Made by a program: the position numbers and the translations under genes. A stretch of 12,868 nucleotides of DNA from Candidatus Hydrogenedentota bacterium (lineage in GTDB: Bacteria; Hydrogenedentota; Hydrogenedentia; Hydrogenedentales; SLHB01), in NCBI GenBank assembly GCA_003552765.1, contig PUOI01000447.1, forward strand, positions 1-12,868, given 5' to 3'. A model generated the notes under the pieces. That model searched no databases and was not told the DNA's origin. It saw only the letters and a list, made by a program, of their open reading frames with translations. This document shows positions 7,382 through 12,868 of this stretch, one piece after another (the first letter of the stretch is position 1; every line of letters begins with the position of its first letter).

Positions 7382-7424
7382 GGGGCTAAGGCGCGCTGCT
7401 GGGACCGCCTTAGCCCCCTTTTCT
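7382..7424 (+). terminator. intrinsic terminator-like hairpin, + strand
   Basis: A perfect 12-bp stem (7382-7393 and 7406-7417) with a 12-nt loop is followed on the + strand by CTTTTCT. On the - strand the stem is followed by AAACAG, so there it is only a hairpin. The flanking genes tctA and pilZ are both on the - strand, so the strand on which it looks functional is not that of its neighbours. Confidence 0.55.
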
Positions 7425-7497
7425 AATATCGGCCCAACCGCGGGATGGGTTTAGTCCCGGCTTCTGGATGCGCGGCGCCTTCCACGCCTGGCATACG

Positions 7498-9045
7498 TTA
7501 TTCGTCTTCTTCTTCGGAGGGCTCATCCCGCGGCGGCCCCAGCGTGGCGTCACGGAGGCGGGCCAGCAAGGCCGGGAACCATGTTGTGCCCAACAAGAAG
7601 GTAATGGCAATCACAATCCACAACCCCATGCAGATGGGCCGGGTGAAGAAGGGGACAACCGAGCCGTCGTACAACCCAAGCCCGCGGCGCAAATTCTCGT
7701 CCAGGATCGGCCCAAGAACCACGCCAAGGATGAGCGGCGCCATGGGAAAGCGCAGTTCGCGCATGAAGTAGCCCAGGACGCCAAATCCAAGCATCACCCA
7801 GATATCAAACACGCGGCTGTTGACTGCGTACGCCCCGACCACGCAGAGCACGAAGATGATGGGCATGAGCCGGTTGCGGGGAACTTCGAGCACTTTCAGC
7901 AGGGGCTTGGTGAGAAGAAGCCCGAAAAACAGAATGGCCAAGCTCGCCAACAACACCATCGCCACGACTTCGTACAAGAAGCCAGGGTTTTCGTCCATGA
8001 TAAGCGGGCCCGGCCGGATCCCGTGCACAAACAAGGCCGCGAGCAGCACCGCGGCGGGCGCCGAACCCGGAATGGCCAGCGTGAGCACGGGAATGGTCGC
8101 GCCGGGCACGGCCGCGCTACATCCGGTCTGGGAACTGATCAACCCTTCCCAAGACCCCTTGCCGAATAACGAGCGTTTCTTGCTGATTGCGCGGGCATAG
8201 GCGTAGGACACCCACGCTCCCATGTCCTCGCCGACGCCGGGGATTATCCCCATGAACGTGCCAATAATCCCCGAGCCCGTGATGTTCTTCCAGTATCCCA
8301 GCACCTCGCGAATCTTTGGGATCACGCGGTCCTTGGTCGTTTGCGCCGAGGGATAAACGGGCGTCTTCATAACCGTCAGCAGTTCGGAAAAGCCAAACAC
8401 ACCCACTAGCACGGGCAACAGGTCGAACCCGCCCCGCATTTGGTCGTATCCGAACGCGAAGCGCGGGTAGGCTTGCAGCACGTCCTGGCCCACCATGGCC
8501 ACGAGCAGCCCAATGAAGCCGGCGATCCAGCCTTTGAGCGGGTCTTCCGAAGCCGTGAGACGGCCGGAAACGACCACGCCGAGCACCGCCAGCCAGAAGA
8601 ATTCGTGGGATTGAAAGTCGAGGGCCCGGTCGGCCAAAAACGGGGCAAAAAACGCCAGGCACAGCATGCCAATCAACGTTCCAAAGACCGCGCCCGCCGT
8701 GGCGATGCCCATGGCGCGGCCCACGTTGCCCGCCCGCGCCAGCGGAAACCCATCCAGCGCCACGGCGGCGTTGGCGGGGGTGCCGGGAATATTGAGCAGG
8801 ATGGCGCTGCGGCTGCCCCCAAAAATCGCCCCGACATACATGCCAATGAGAATCAGGATGGCCTGCCCTGGCGGCATGTGGAAGGTGAGCGTCGCCATGA
8901 GCGTGAGGCCCAACGTGGCGGTGAGCCCCGGCAGCATCCCCACGCAAATCCCCAACAACGTGGCCCACGCTATGTGAAACAGATTCCACCCATCGCTGGA
9001 AACGGTGGTTATTCCCTCGAATAGTTGCACTATTCCTTCAAGCAT
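7498..9045 (-). CDS. tctA: tripartite tricarboxylate transporter, large membrane subunit TctA
   Basis: A 515-residue inner-membrane protein, normal length for TctA, with about a dozen hydrophobic segments. In TTT systems it is the ion-driven permease that takes substrate from the TctC receptor. It has the paired family repeats: GMLPGLTATLGL (36-47) with GGSRSAILLNIPGTPANAA (76-94) in the first half, and MGIIPGVGEDMGAW with GATIPVLTLAIPGSAPAAVL in the second. The C-terminus is acidic (EPSEEEDE). The frame is open to 9150, but homologues begin at the MLEGIVQLFEG end, so ATG 9045 is chosen. Its ribosome site is weak, with AGGGGA too far upstream. It is the last gene of tctC-tctB-tctA, separated from tctB by 128 bp containing a strong hairpin. 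No minus-strand terminator with a T-run is seen after it. Confidence 0.93.
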   Translation of the reverse strand: MLEGIVQLFEGITTVSSDGWNLFHIAWATLLGICVGMLPGLTATLGLTLMATLTFHMPPGQAILILIGMYVGAIFGGSRSAILLNIPGTPANAAVALDGFPLARAGNVGRAMGIATAGAVFGTLIGMLCLAFFAPFLADRALDFQSHEFFWLAVLGVVVSGRLTASEDPLKGWIAGFIGLLVAMVGQDVLQAYPRFAFGYDQMRGGFDLLPVLVGVFGFSELLTVMKTPVYPSAQTTKDRVIPKIREVLGYWKNITGSGIIGTFMGIIPGVGEDMGAWVSYAYARAISKKRSLFGKGSWEGLISSQTGCSAAVPGATIPVLTLAIPGSAPAAVLLAALFVHGIRPGPLIMDENPGFLYEVVAMVLLASLAILFFGLLLTKPLLKVLEVPRNRLMPIIFVLCVVGAYAVNSRVFDIWVMLGFGVLGYFMRELRFPMAPLILGVVLGPILDENLRRGLGLYDGSVVPFFTRPICMGLWIVIAITFLLGTTWFPALLARLRDATLGPPRDEPSEEEDE

Positions 9046-9085
9046 ATGGTGTAGACATCCCCTGTCGCATAATAACTGTTTCTTG

Positions 9086-9114
9086 GCTCCCCGCTGGCAA
9101 GCCCAGCGGGGAGC
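9086..9114. repeat. 12-bp perfect hairpin between tctB and tctA
   Basis: The arms GCTCCCCGCTGG (9086-9097) and CCAGCGGGGAGC (9103-9114) are perfect complements around a 5-nt loop. Neither side carries a T-run. Inside an operon such a stem may protect or process the mRNA and set the tctA to tctB ratio, or it may be a REP-like repeat. A smaller hairpin (9149-9164, AATCCC/GGGATT) lies just after the tctB stop. Confidence 0.65.
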
Positions 9115-9173
9115 ATACGGTGAGACATCGCGGCGGCGGCCCTGCCTCAATCCCCCTTGGGATTAAGCCGCGC

Positions 9174-9800
9174 CTACGGTAACCGGCGCAAAAAGATGTT
9201 CTCGAAGACGTAGGTGATTATCCAAGCGGTAAGCGCCGCTTGAATGATCGCGGTCACAACAAGAAGGACGCGTTCCCGGAAGACGCTCCAGCTTATCTGT
9301 AAGCCGAAAAGGCGCTTCCCTAACGTGACCAGCCAATTTTCACGCTGGGCGCGCTCGGTGGTGTTCTCCCAGTCATAGACCAGGATGAACGCAAGGACGA
9401 ACGGGAAGGTCGCCATTGAAAAAGAAACCCGGCCGATTAGTCCCCAGGCATAGCCCAAGGAAAGCAACAGCAGAATCGCTAGGCGGCGGGGCTCGGGACG
9501 GCGGAACACGTCCACCACCTGCCCGCCGGCCCCTTTGAGATTCAGGCCGCCCTCCCAAATCGAACGCCCCAATATGATGGTCCCGAACCCGGCGATCGTG
9601 ATTCCCAGCAGCCCAGGCACAAACCCCGGCCCATGGTAAAAGGCCGAGACCCGGCGGTGCTCCACCCCGGGCATTTGAAGGGAGTGATAGACCACGAAAA
9701 TCCCTAAGAGCAACAGGGCCAAGCCCACAAACAGATCCACTTGGGGACGGACCCGTCCGGATACGGACTCCACACTTCCAGTTTGTTGTTCTTCAGTCAT
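9174..9800 (-). CDS. tctB: tripartite tricarboxylate transporter, small membrane subunit TctB
   Basis: A 208-residue membrane protein of the TctB family, the poorly conserved small subunit that pairs with TctA. Residues 1-22 are a polar cytoplasmic tail. Hydrophobic segments follow at about 23-41 (LFVGLALLLLGIFVVYHSL), 58-76 (GPGFVPGLLGITIAGFGTI), 108-150 (probably two) and 178-200. The Gly-Pro-Gly-Phe-X-Pro motif at the second segment is typical of TctB. It is somewhat longer than usual (150-180) owing to a hydrophilic stretch after about residue 143. The gene starts 14 bp after tctC stops and has only a poor AAGAAG ribosome site, suggesting coupling to tctC. Identification relies on topology, the motif and the operon position between tctC and tctA. 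Confidence 0.88.
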   Translation of the reverse strand: MTEEQQTGSVESVSGRVRPQVDLFVGLALLLLGIFVVYHSLQMPGVEHRRVSAFYHGPGFVPGLLGITIAGFGTIILGRSIWEGGLNLKGAGGQVVDVFRRPEPRRLAILLLLSLGYAWGLIGRVSFSMATFPFVLAFILVYDWENTTERAQRENWLVTLGKRLFGLQISWSVFRERVLLVVTAIIQAALTAWIITYVFENIFLRRLP

Positions 9801-9814
9801 GACAATCAGACTTC

Positions 9815-10834
9815 TTATTCAGGACGAGGAATGCCGACCTCGTCAGGCGAGATGTCGGCGTAGCCGATGTCATACAGAATCCAGGCATCGGTCTTGACGC
9901 TTTCCCAAGCCCGGTCGTGAGCTTCTTGACCATAATACGGCGTAACGACGGCGCCGCGCTCCAGCGCGTAGTTTTGTAACCGCTCTGAATCCACGATATA
10001 CTCATCCCAGATTTCCTGCATGGTCTCGATGCCCTCGTCCGGCACATCATGGCGGGCCCAAATGCCAAAGTAGTCCGTCGCCATATGCGCATCGGGAAGC
10101 CATTCCGTGACCGGAGGAATTTCGCCATGTCCTTCGATTTCCAGGGGCTCATCGCTCCAGGCCGCCAAAGGACGCAGGCGCCCGGCCCGAATCATGTCTG
10201 CTTGCTCCGATGCAAGCTGTGGCGTGACCGAGCTTTCACCCGCCACCACCGACCTTACTGCGGGGCTGCCGCCATCATAACTGATGTGGTTGTACTCGTT
10301 GTCCGTGGCCTGGCAGATGAGTTCGATAACCTTGTGGCCGGTCGACGCCGTGCCCGCCGTCGCTACGCTGACCTGGCCAGGGCGTGCCTCAAGGTCAGCC
10401 AGGAAATCGCCGAAATCTTCATATTCGGAATCGGGGTGAACGCTAATCACCGGAACATTCGCCACGGCCAGGAACAGATGCCAATCATCCAGGCTCGTGT
10501 CCAGCATCTCCAAGACAGGATAATAGCCTAGGGCCGAGGCGGAACCGGAAGTCCACGTGTATCCGTCGGCATCCGCTTCCAAGGCTTCCCCCGTTCCAAT
10601 CGAGCCCGTGCCGCCTGGCGTGTTCACGACCACCACGCTCATGCGAAGCGCGTCCTCGATTTCCGTGGCGACCAGCCGGATGACTTGGTCTGTCGCGCCG
10701 CCCGCGGCCCATGGCACGATGATCTCGATGGGGCGCTCCGGTTCCCATGCGTAATCCAAGGGCTCTCGCACCTCACATCCAACTATCAACGCCGCTACGG
10801 CGGCGAACGCAGTTACAAGCGCAACTTTCTTCAT
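9815..10834 (-). CDS. tctC: TTT solute-binding lipoprotein TctC (Bug family)
   Basis: A 339-residue periplasmic receptor that captures a carboxylate and delivers it to TctA/TctB. The N-terminus is a lipoprotein signal: MKK, a hydrophobic core, then the lipobox IVGC with Cys 20 as the lipidation site. The mature part opens with the Bug-family signature ERPIEIIVPWAAGGATDQVIR and continues with VVNTPGGTGSIGTGEAL. Length is normal. The frame is open upstream to 10903, but ATG 10834 is preceded by GGGAGAGG and begins the signal peptide, so it is the start. It is the first gene of tctC-tctB-tctA. A promoter with 17-bp spacing lies about 115-150 bp upstream. Substrates of this family vary widely (citrate, other di- and tricarboxylates, aromatic acids) and cannot be read from the sequence. 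No regulator gene is adjacent. Confidence 0.94.
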   Translation of the reverse strand: MKKVALVTAFAAVAALIVGCEVREPLDYAWEPERPIEIIVPWAAGGATDQVIRLVATEIEDALRMSVVVVNTPGGTGSIGTGEALEADADGYTWTSGSASALGYYPVLEMLDTSLDDWHLFLAVANVPVISVHPDSEYEDFGDFLADLEARPGQVSVATAGTASTGHKVIELICQATDNEYNHISYDGGSPAVRSVVAGESSVTPQLASEQADMIRAGRLRPLAAWSDEPLEIEGHGEIPPVTEWLPDAHMATDYFGIWARHDVPDEGIETMQEIWDEYIVDSERLQNYALERGAVVTPYYGQEAHDRAWESVKTDAWILYDIGYADISPDEVGIPRPE

Positions 10835-10839
10835 GGTTA

Positions 10840-10847
10840 CCTCTCCC
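10840..10847 (-). promoter_or_regulatory. ribosome binding site that sets the tctC start
   Basis: GGGAGAGG on the minus strand, with GGGAG 8 bp before ATG 10834. It places the start at the lipoprotein signal peptide. Confidence 0.7.
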
Positions 10848-10954
10848 AGGTTGTTCTTTGCCCGCACCCGCGCGCCGCATTCCCCGGCGCGGAGAACCAG
10901 CACGCATAATCAAAAAGTCATGAACGATTTCGTGGCGTCTTTTGCCACCGCCGC

Positions 10955-10983
10955 ACTATACCAATGAAAGCGTTCAACTTCAA
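10955..10983 (-). promoter_or_regulatory. sigma70-type promoter for tctCBA
   Basis: On the minus strand, TTGAAG (10978-10983), a 17-bp spacer and TATAGT (10955-10960). These match consensus at 4 of 6 and 5 of 6 positions. Transcription would begin near 10948, leaving a leader of about 115 nt before tctC. Confidence 0.6.
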
Positions 10984-11001
10984 AGGCGCCGCCGAATCGC
11001 T

Positions 11002-11046
11002 GGATAGGGCGGTGTACGGGGCGTTTACACTTGCCGGCCCTTCGGG
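11002..11046 (-). repeat. dispersed repeat, copy B
   Basis: A 45-bp element about 80% identical by eye to copy A at 6760-6803, same orientation. It lies just upstream of the tctC promoter, in the region between the divergent tctC and thuA-like genes. The rest of this 371-bp region (10835-11205) holds promoters and short inverted repeats but no gene. Confidence 0.7.
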
Positions 11047-11117
11047 CGCCTCCTTTGAAGAGGGATGTTGTTCCCTGGAGCAGCCACTTCCCCGGCGATT
11101 GAGGTGGACCGGATAGT

Positions 11118-11146
11118 TTGACATTGCGCCTACCTCCTGCTTTAGG
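11118..11146 (+). promoter_or_regulatory. possible promoter for the thuA-like gene
   Basis: A perfect -35 box TTGACA (11118-11123), then 17 bp and TTTAGG (11141-11146), a poor -10 box. It lies about 60 bp upstream of the start codon. The -10 mismatch suggests either a weak or activator-dependent promoter, or a different sigma factor. Confidence 0.35.
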
Positions 11147-11205
11147 CTTAAGGCTTCAACAGAAATGAACCGCACAAAGAATCATCAACGGAAAGGCGAT
11201 CAATC

Positions 11206-11994
11206 ATGACAAGAAACAGAGTGTTCCTTCGGACAATGGGCGTGGTGACGGCGGCTCTGGCGCTGGCTGTGACGGGAACCGTCCAGGCGGATGAGCACGA
11301 GGAGCCGCTGAAGGTGCTCATGATAACGGGCGGCGGCTGGCACGATTTCGAGGCGCAGAAGGACATCCTGAGCGAGGGGATCTCCGAACGCGCCAATGTC
11401 GAATTCACCATCGACGACGAGGCCGGCGACGACTCGGGGGCGCGCATCTCCCGGCACGAAGATACGGCGTGGGCGGAAGAAGGCTTTGACGCCGTGCTGT
11501 ACAACATGTCCATACACAGCGAAGATGATGAATGGGTTGGCCGCATTGTGGACGCCCACGTGGAACACGAGATCCCGGCAGTGTTCATCCATGGAGCCTG
11601 CCATTCCTACCGCCAGGGTAATCCCGAAGAGACTGGATGGTATGAGTTTATCGGGGTCCGTTCGCCGCGTCATGAGGCTCACCGGCCATTCACCGTAGAG
11701 GCGCTGGATGAGGACCATCCCGTGATGGCGGATTTTGAGACCCCGTGGGAGACGCCGGAAGGGGAACTCTATGTGATTGAAGAAGTTTACCCCACGGCGA
11801 CGCCGCTGGCTCACGCCTATGGAGAAGATACGGAAGAATATCACGTCACCATCTGGGTCAATGAGTACGAAGGCGTGCCGGTCTTTGGCACGACGATTGG
11901 CCACCATAATGTGACGATGGAAACGGACAACTACTTGAACCTTGTCACGTCCGGTCTCTTATGGGCCGTGGGCGAACTGGACGGCGAAGGATAA
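11206..11994 (+). CDS. secreted ThuA-like domain protein
   Basis: A 262-residue protein with a Sec signal peptide (basic MTRNRVFLR, hydrophobic core to about 22, probable cleavage after VQA at residue 28), so it is exported. The mature part is a ThuA-like domain, a glutamine-amidotransferase-like fold found in trehalose-utilisation and many sugar-linked proteins. Recognisable pieces are VLMITGGGWHDFEAQ at the first strand, FDAVLYNMSIHS, AVFIHGACHSY, HRPFTVEALDEDHPVM, GELYVIEEVY and VPVFGTTIGHHNVTM. The mature protein is acidic. Enzymatic activity in this family is poorly defined, so no substrate is proposed. GGAAAGG lies 9 bp before the ATG. It is divergent from the TTT operon and stands alone; its stop is followed by a hairpin terminator shared with the ABC gene. 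Confidence 0.85.
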   Translation: MTRNRVFLRTMGVVTAALALAVTGTVQADEHEEPLKVLMITGGGWHDFEAQKDILSEGISERANVEFTIDDEAGDDSGARISRHEDTAWAEEGFDAVLYNMSIHSEDDEWVGRIVDAHVEHEIPAVFIHGACHSYRQGNPEETGWYEFIGVRSPRHEAHRPFTVEALDEDHPVMADFETPWETPEGELYVIEEVYPTATPLAHAYGEDTEEYHVTIWVNEYEGVPVFGTTIGHHNVTMETDNYLNLVTSGLLWAVGELDGEG

Positions 11995-12032
11995 GCAGCG
12001 CCGCGATAACGAACGTGAGAGGGGGGCGCCAA

Positions 12033-12069
12033 AAGTCCTGACACAGCCGGGCGGGCTGTGTCAGGGCTT
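12033..12069. terminator. shared hairpin terminator between convergent genes
   Basis: A 16-bp stem (12033-12048 with 12054-12069), perfect but for one G-T pair, around a 5-nt loop. Read on the minus strand it ends in ACTTTTGG, a fair T-run for the ABC gene that stops 3 bp before. Read on the plus strand, after the thuA-like gene, the T-run is weak (CTTCGCTATT). Confidence 0.75.
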
Positions 12070-12071
12070 CG

Positions 12072-12761
12072 CTATTCTGACCATTCGGCGTCCTCTTCGC
12101 GCGCGAGCTGGCCCATGGCGTTCTCGCCCTCAATGAACTGGCCGTCCCGCATGATGATCAGCGATTGCGCAAGGGCCTTGGCCTCGCGGCGGTTGTGGGT
12201 GATGTGCAGCACGGTGACGCCGGTGTCTTGGTGAACGTGGCGGAGCAGGTCCAGCATGCCGCCGTGGGTTTCCTCGTCCAAGGCGGACAAGGGCTCGTCC
12301 AGAAACAGGATGCCGGGATGCGCGGCGAGGGCCCGGCCAATCGCCACGCGTTGGCGTTCGCCGCCGGAAAGCCCGTGAGGCCGCCGGTGAAGCAGGTGGC
12401 CGATCTCCAGCCACTCCGCCAACTCGTGCACGCGGGCGGCGATCTCACGTTTGGGCCGGTGGCGCACCCGCAAGGCGAAGCCCAGGTGCTCCTCGACGGT
12501 CATGGTGGTGAACAGGGCGCCGTCCTGTGGAACCAGCCCCACATTGCGGCGGCCCGGCGGCAGGCCAGTCACATCCTTCCCCATGAGATGGATGCGGCCC
12601 TGTTCGATGGGCCTCAACCCGCACGCCGCCTCGAGCACCGTGGTCTTGCCGCATCCCGTGCGCCCCATGAGAACGGCGTAGGCCCCCGTGGGAATGTGCA
12701 GGTTGACGTTTTCCAAACAAAAACCATCAAGCCGTATGGTGATGTTCTCGAAATGAACCAT
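12072..12761 (-). CDS. ABC transporter ATP-binding protein, CysA/ModC/PotA-like
   Basis: A 229-residue cytoplasmic ATPase that would power an ABC importer. It has the full nucleotide-binding set: Walker A GRTGCGKTT (33-41), Q-loop Gln 79, signature LSGGERQRVA (131-140), Walker B ILFLDEP (151-157), D-loop SALD (159-162) and H-loop His 189. The PPGRRNVGLVPQDGALFTTMTV stretch, quoted here only as PPGRRNVGLVPQ then ALF, resembles the sulfate/molybdate/polyamine importer ATPases. It lacks the C-terminal TOBE-type domain those often carry (about 350 residues), so it is a minimal version. No permease or binding protein is visible; they may lie beyond the right edge. ATG 12761 is preferred over an in-frame TTG at 12770; both have weak ribosome sites. 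The substrate is unknown. Confidence 0.88.
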   Translation of the reverse strand: MVHFENITIRLDGFCLENVNLHIPTGAYAVLMGRTGCGKTTVLEAACGLRPIEQGRIHLMGKDVTGLPPGRRNVGLVPQDGALFTTMTVEEHLGFALRVRHRPKREIAARVHELAEWLEIGHLLHRRPHGLSGGERQRVAIGRALAAHPGILFLDEPLSALDEETHGGMLDLLRHVHQDTGVTVLHITHNRREAKALAQSLIIMRDGQFIEGENAMGQLAREEDAEWSE

Positions 12762-12824
12762 GGGTTCCAACTGGTTGTGCGTGTTTTGGCCTGAGCCGCC
12801 GTGGCGCGCATGGGACGCCGCGCG

Positions 12825-12833
12825 ATTGTATCA
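12825..12833 (-). promoter_or_regulatory. possible extended -10 promoter for the ABC gene
   Basis: On the minus strand TGATACAAT, an extended -10 (TG-N-TACAAT) about 64 bp before the start codon. No recognisable -35 box stands 17 bp upstream, which is tolerable for extended -10 promoters. Confidence 0.35.
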
Positions 12834-12836
12834 GAA

Positions 12837-12864
12837 CATGCGGCCCCGGCCCGCGAGCCGCATG
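12837..12864. repeat. 8-bp inverted repeat at the window edge
   Basis: CATGCGGC (12837-12844) and GCCGCATG (12857-12864) are perfect complements around a 12-nt GC-rich centre. It overlaps the place where a -35 region would be for the ABC promoter. It could be an operator or the end of an upstream hairpin; the window ends before this can be judged. Confidence 0.4.
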
Positions 12865-12868
12865 AGAA

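Noticed and set aside
7468..8169. 233-codon plus-strand frame across the end of tctA
   Set aside because: Low-complexity Gln/His/Arg-rich product, antisense to tctA, no start signal.

Overview
The window is a stretch of GC-rich chromosome from what looks like a free-living, Gram-negative-type bacterium. The evidence is a peptidoglycan/division (dcw) gene block, a lipoprotein and a Sec-exported protein with typical signal peptides, a tripartite tricarboxylate transporter (TTT) and a PilZ protein. The phylum cannot be fixed from sequence reading alone. Several proteins depart from proteobacterial norms (a MraY with a large loop insertion, a variant NAD kinase, a MurF with an altered P-loop), which suggests a less-studied lineage. 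No plasmid, phage, IS, CRISPR or RNA gene was seen, and no convincing new multi-gene system.

Left block, + strand (1-5914): the 3' end of murE, a 374-bp gap rich in short inverted repeats, then murF, mraY, murD and ftsW packed with 0, 16 and -4 bp between them. MurE and MurF build the UDP-MurNAc-peptide, MraY loads it onto undecaprenyl phosphate, MurD adds D-Glu earlier in the same pathway, and FtsW polymerises glycan at the septum. The usual next genes (murG, murC, ddl, ftsQ/A/Z) are absent. The cluster stops at a convergent gene.

Middle block, - strand (5905-7312): a short NAD kinase homologue overlaps the end of ftsW tail to tail by 10 bp. Upstream of it, beyond a 304-bp gap with a dispersed repeat, lies a single-domain PilZ protein (cyclic-di-GMP receptor type). 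A GC-rich hairpin with a T-run on the + strand follows at 7382-7424.

TTT block, - strand (10983-7498): a good sigma70-type promoter, then tctC (lipoprotein solute receptor), tctB (small membrane subunit) and tctA (large membrane subunit). A 12-bp perfect hairpin lies in the tctB-tctA gap. Together they would import a carboxylate driven by an ion gradient; the substrate is unknown.

Right end: a secreted ThuA-like protein (+) diverges from the TTT operon and converges on an ABC-transporter ATPase (-), with a strong shared hairpin terminator between them. A second copy of the dispersed repeat lies in the tctC-thuA divergent region.
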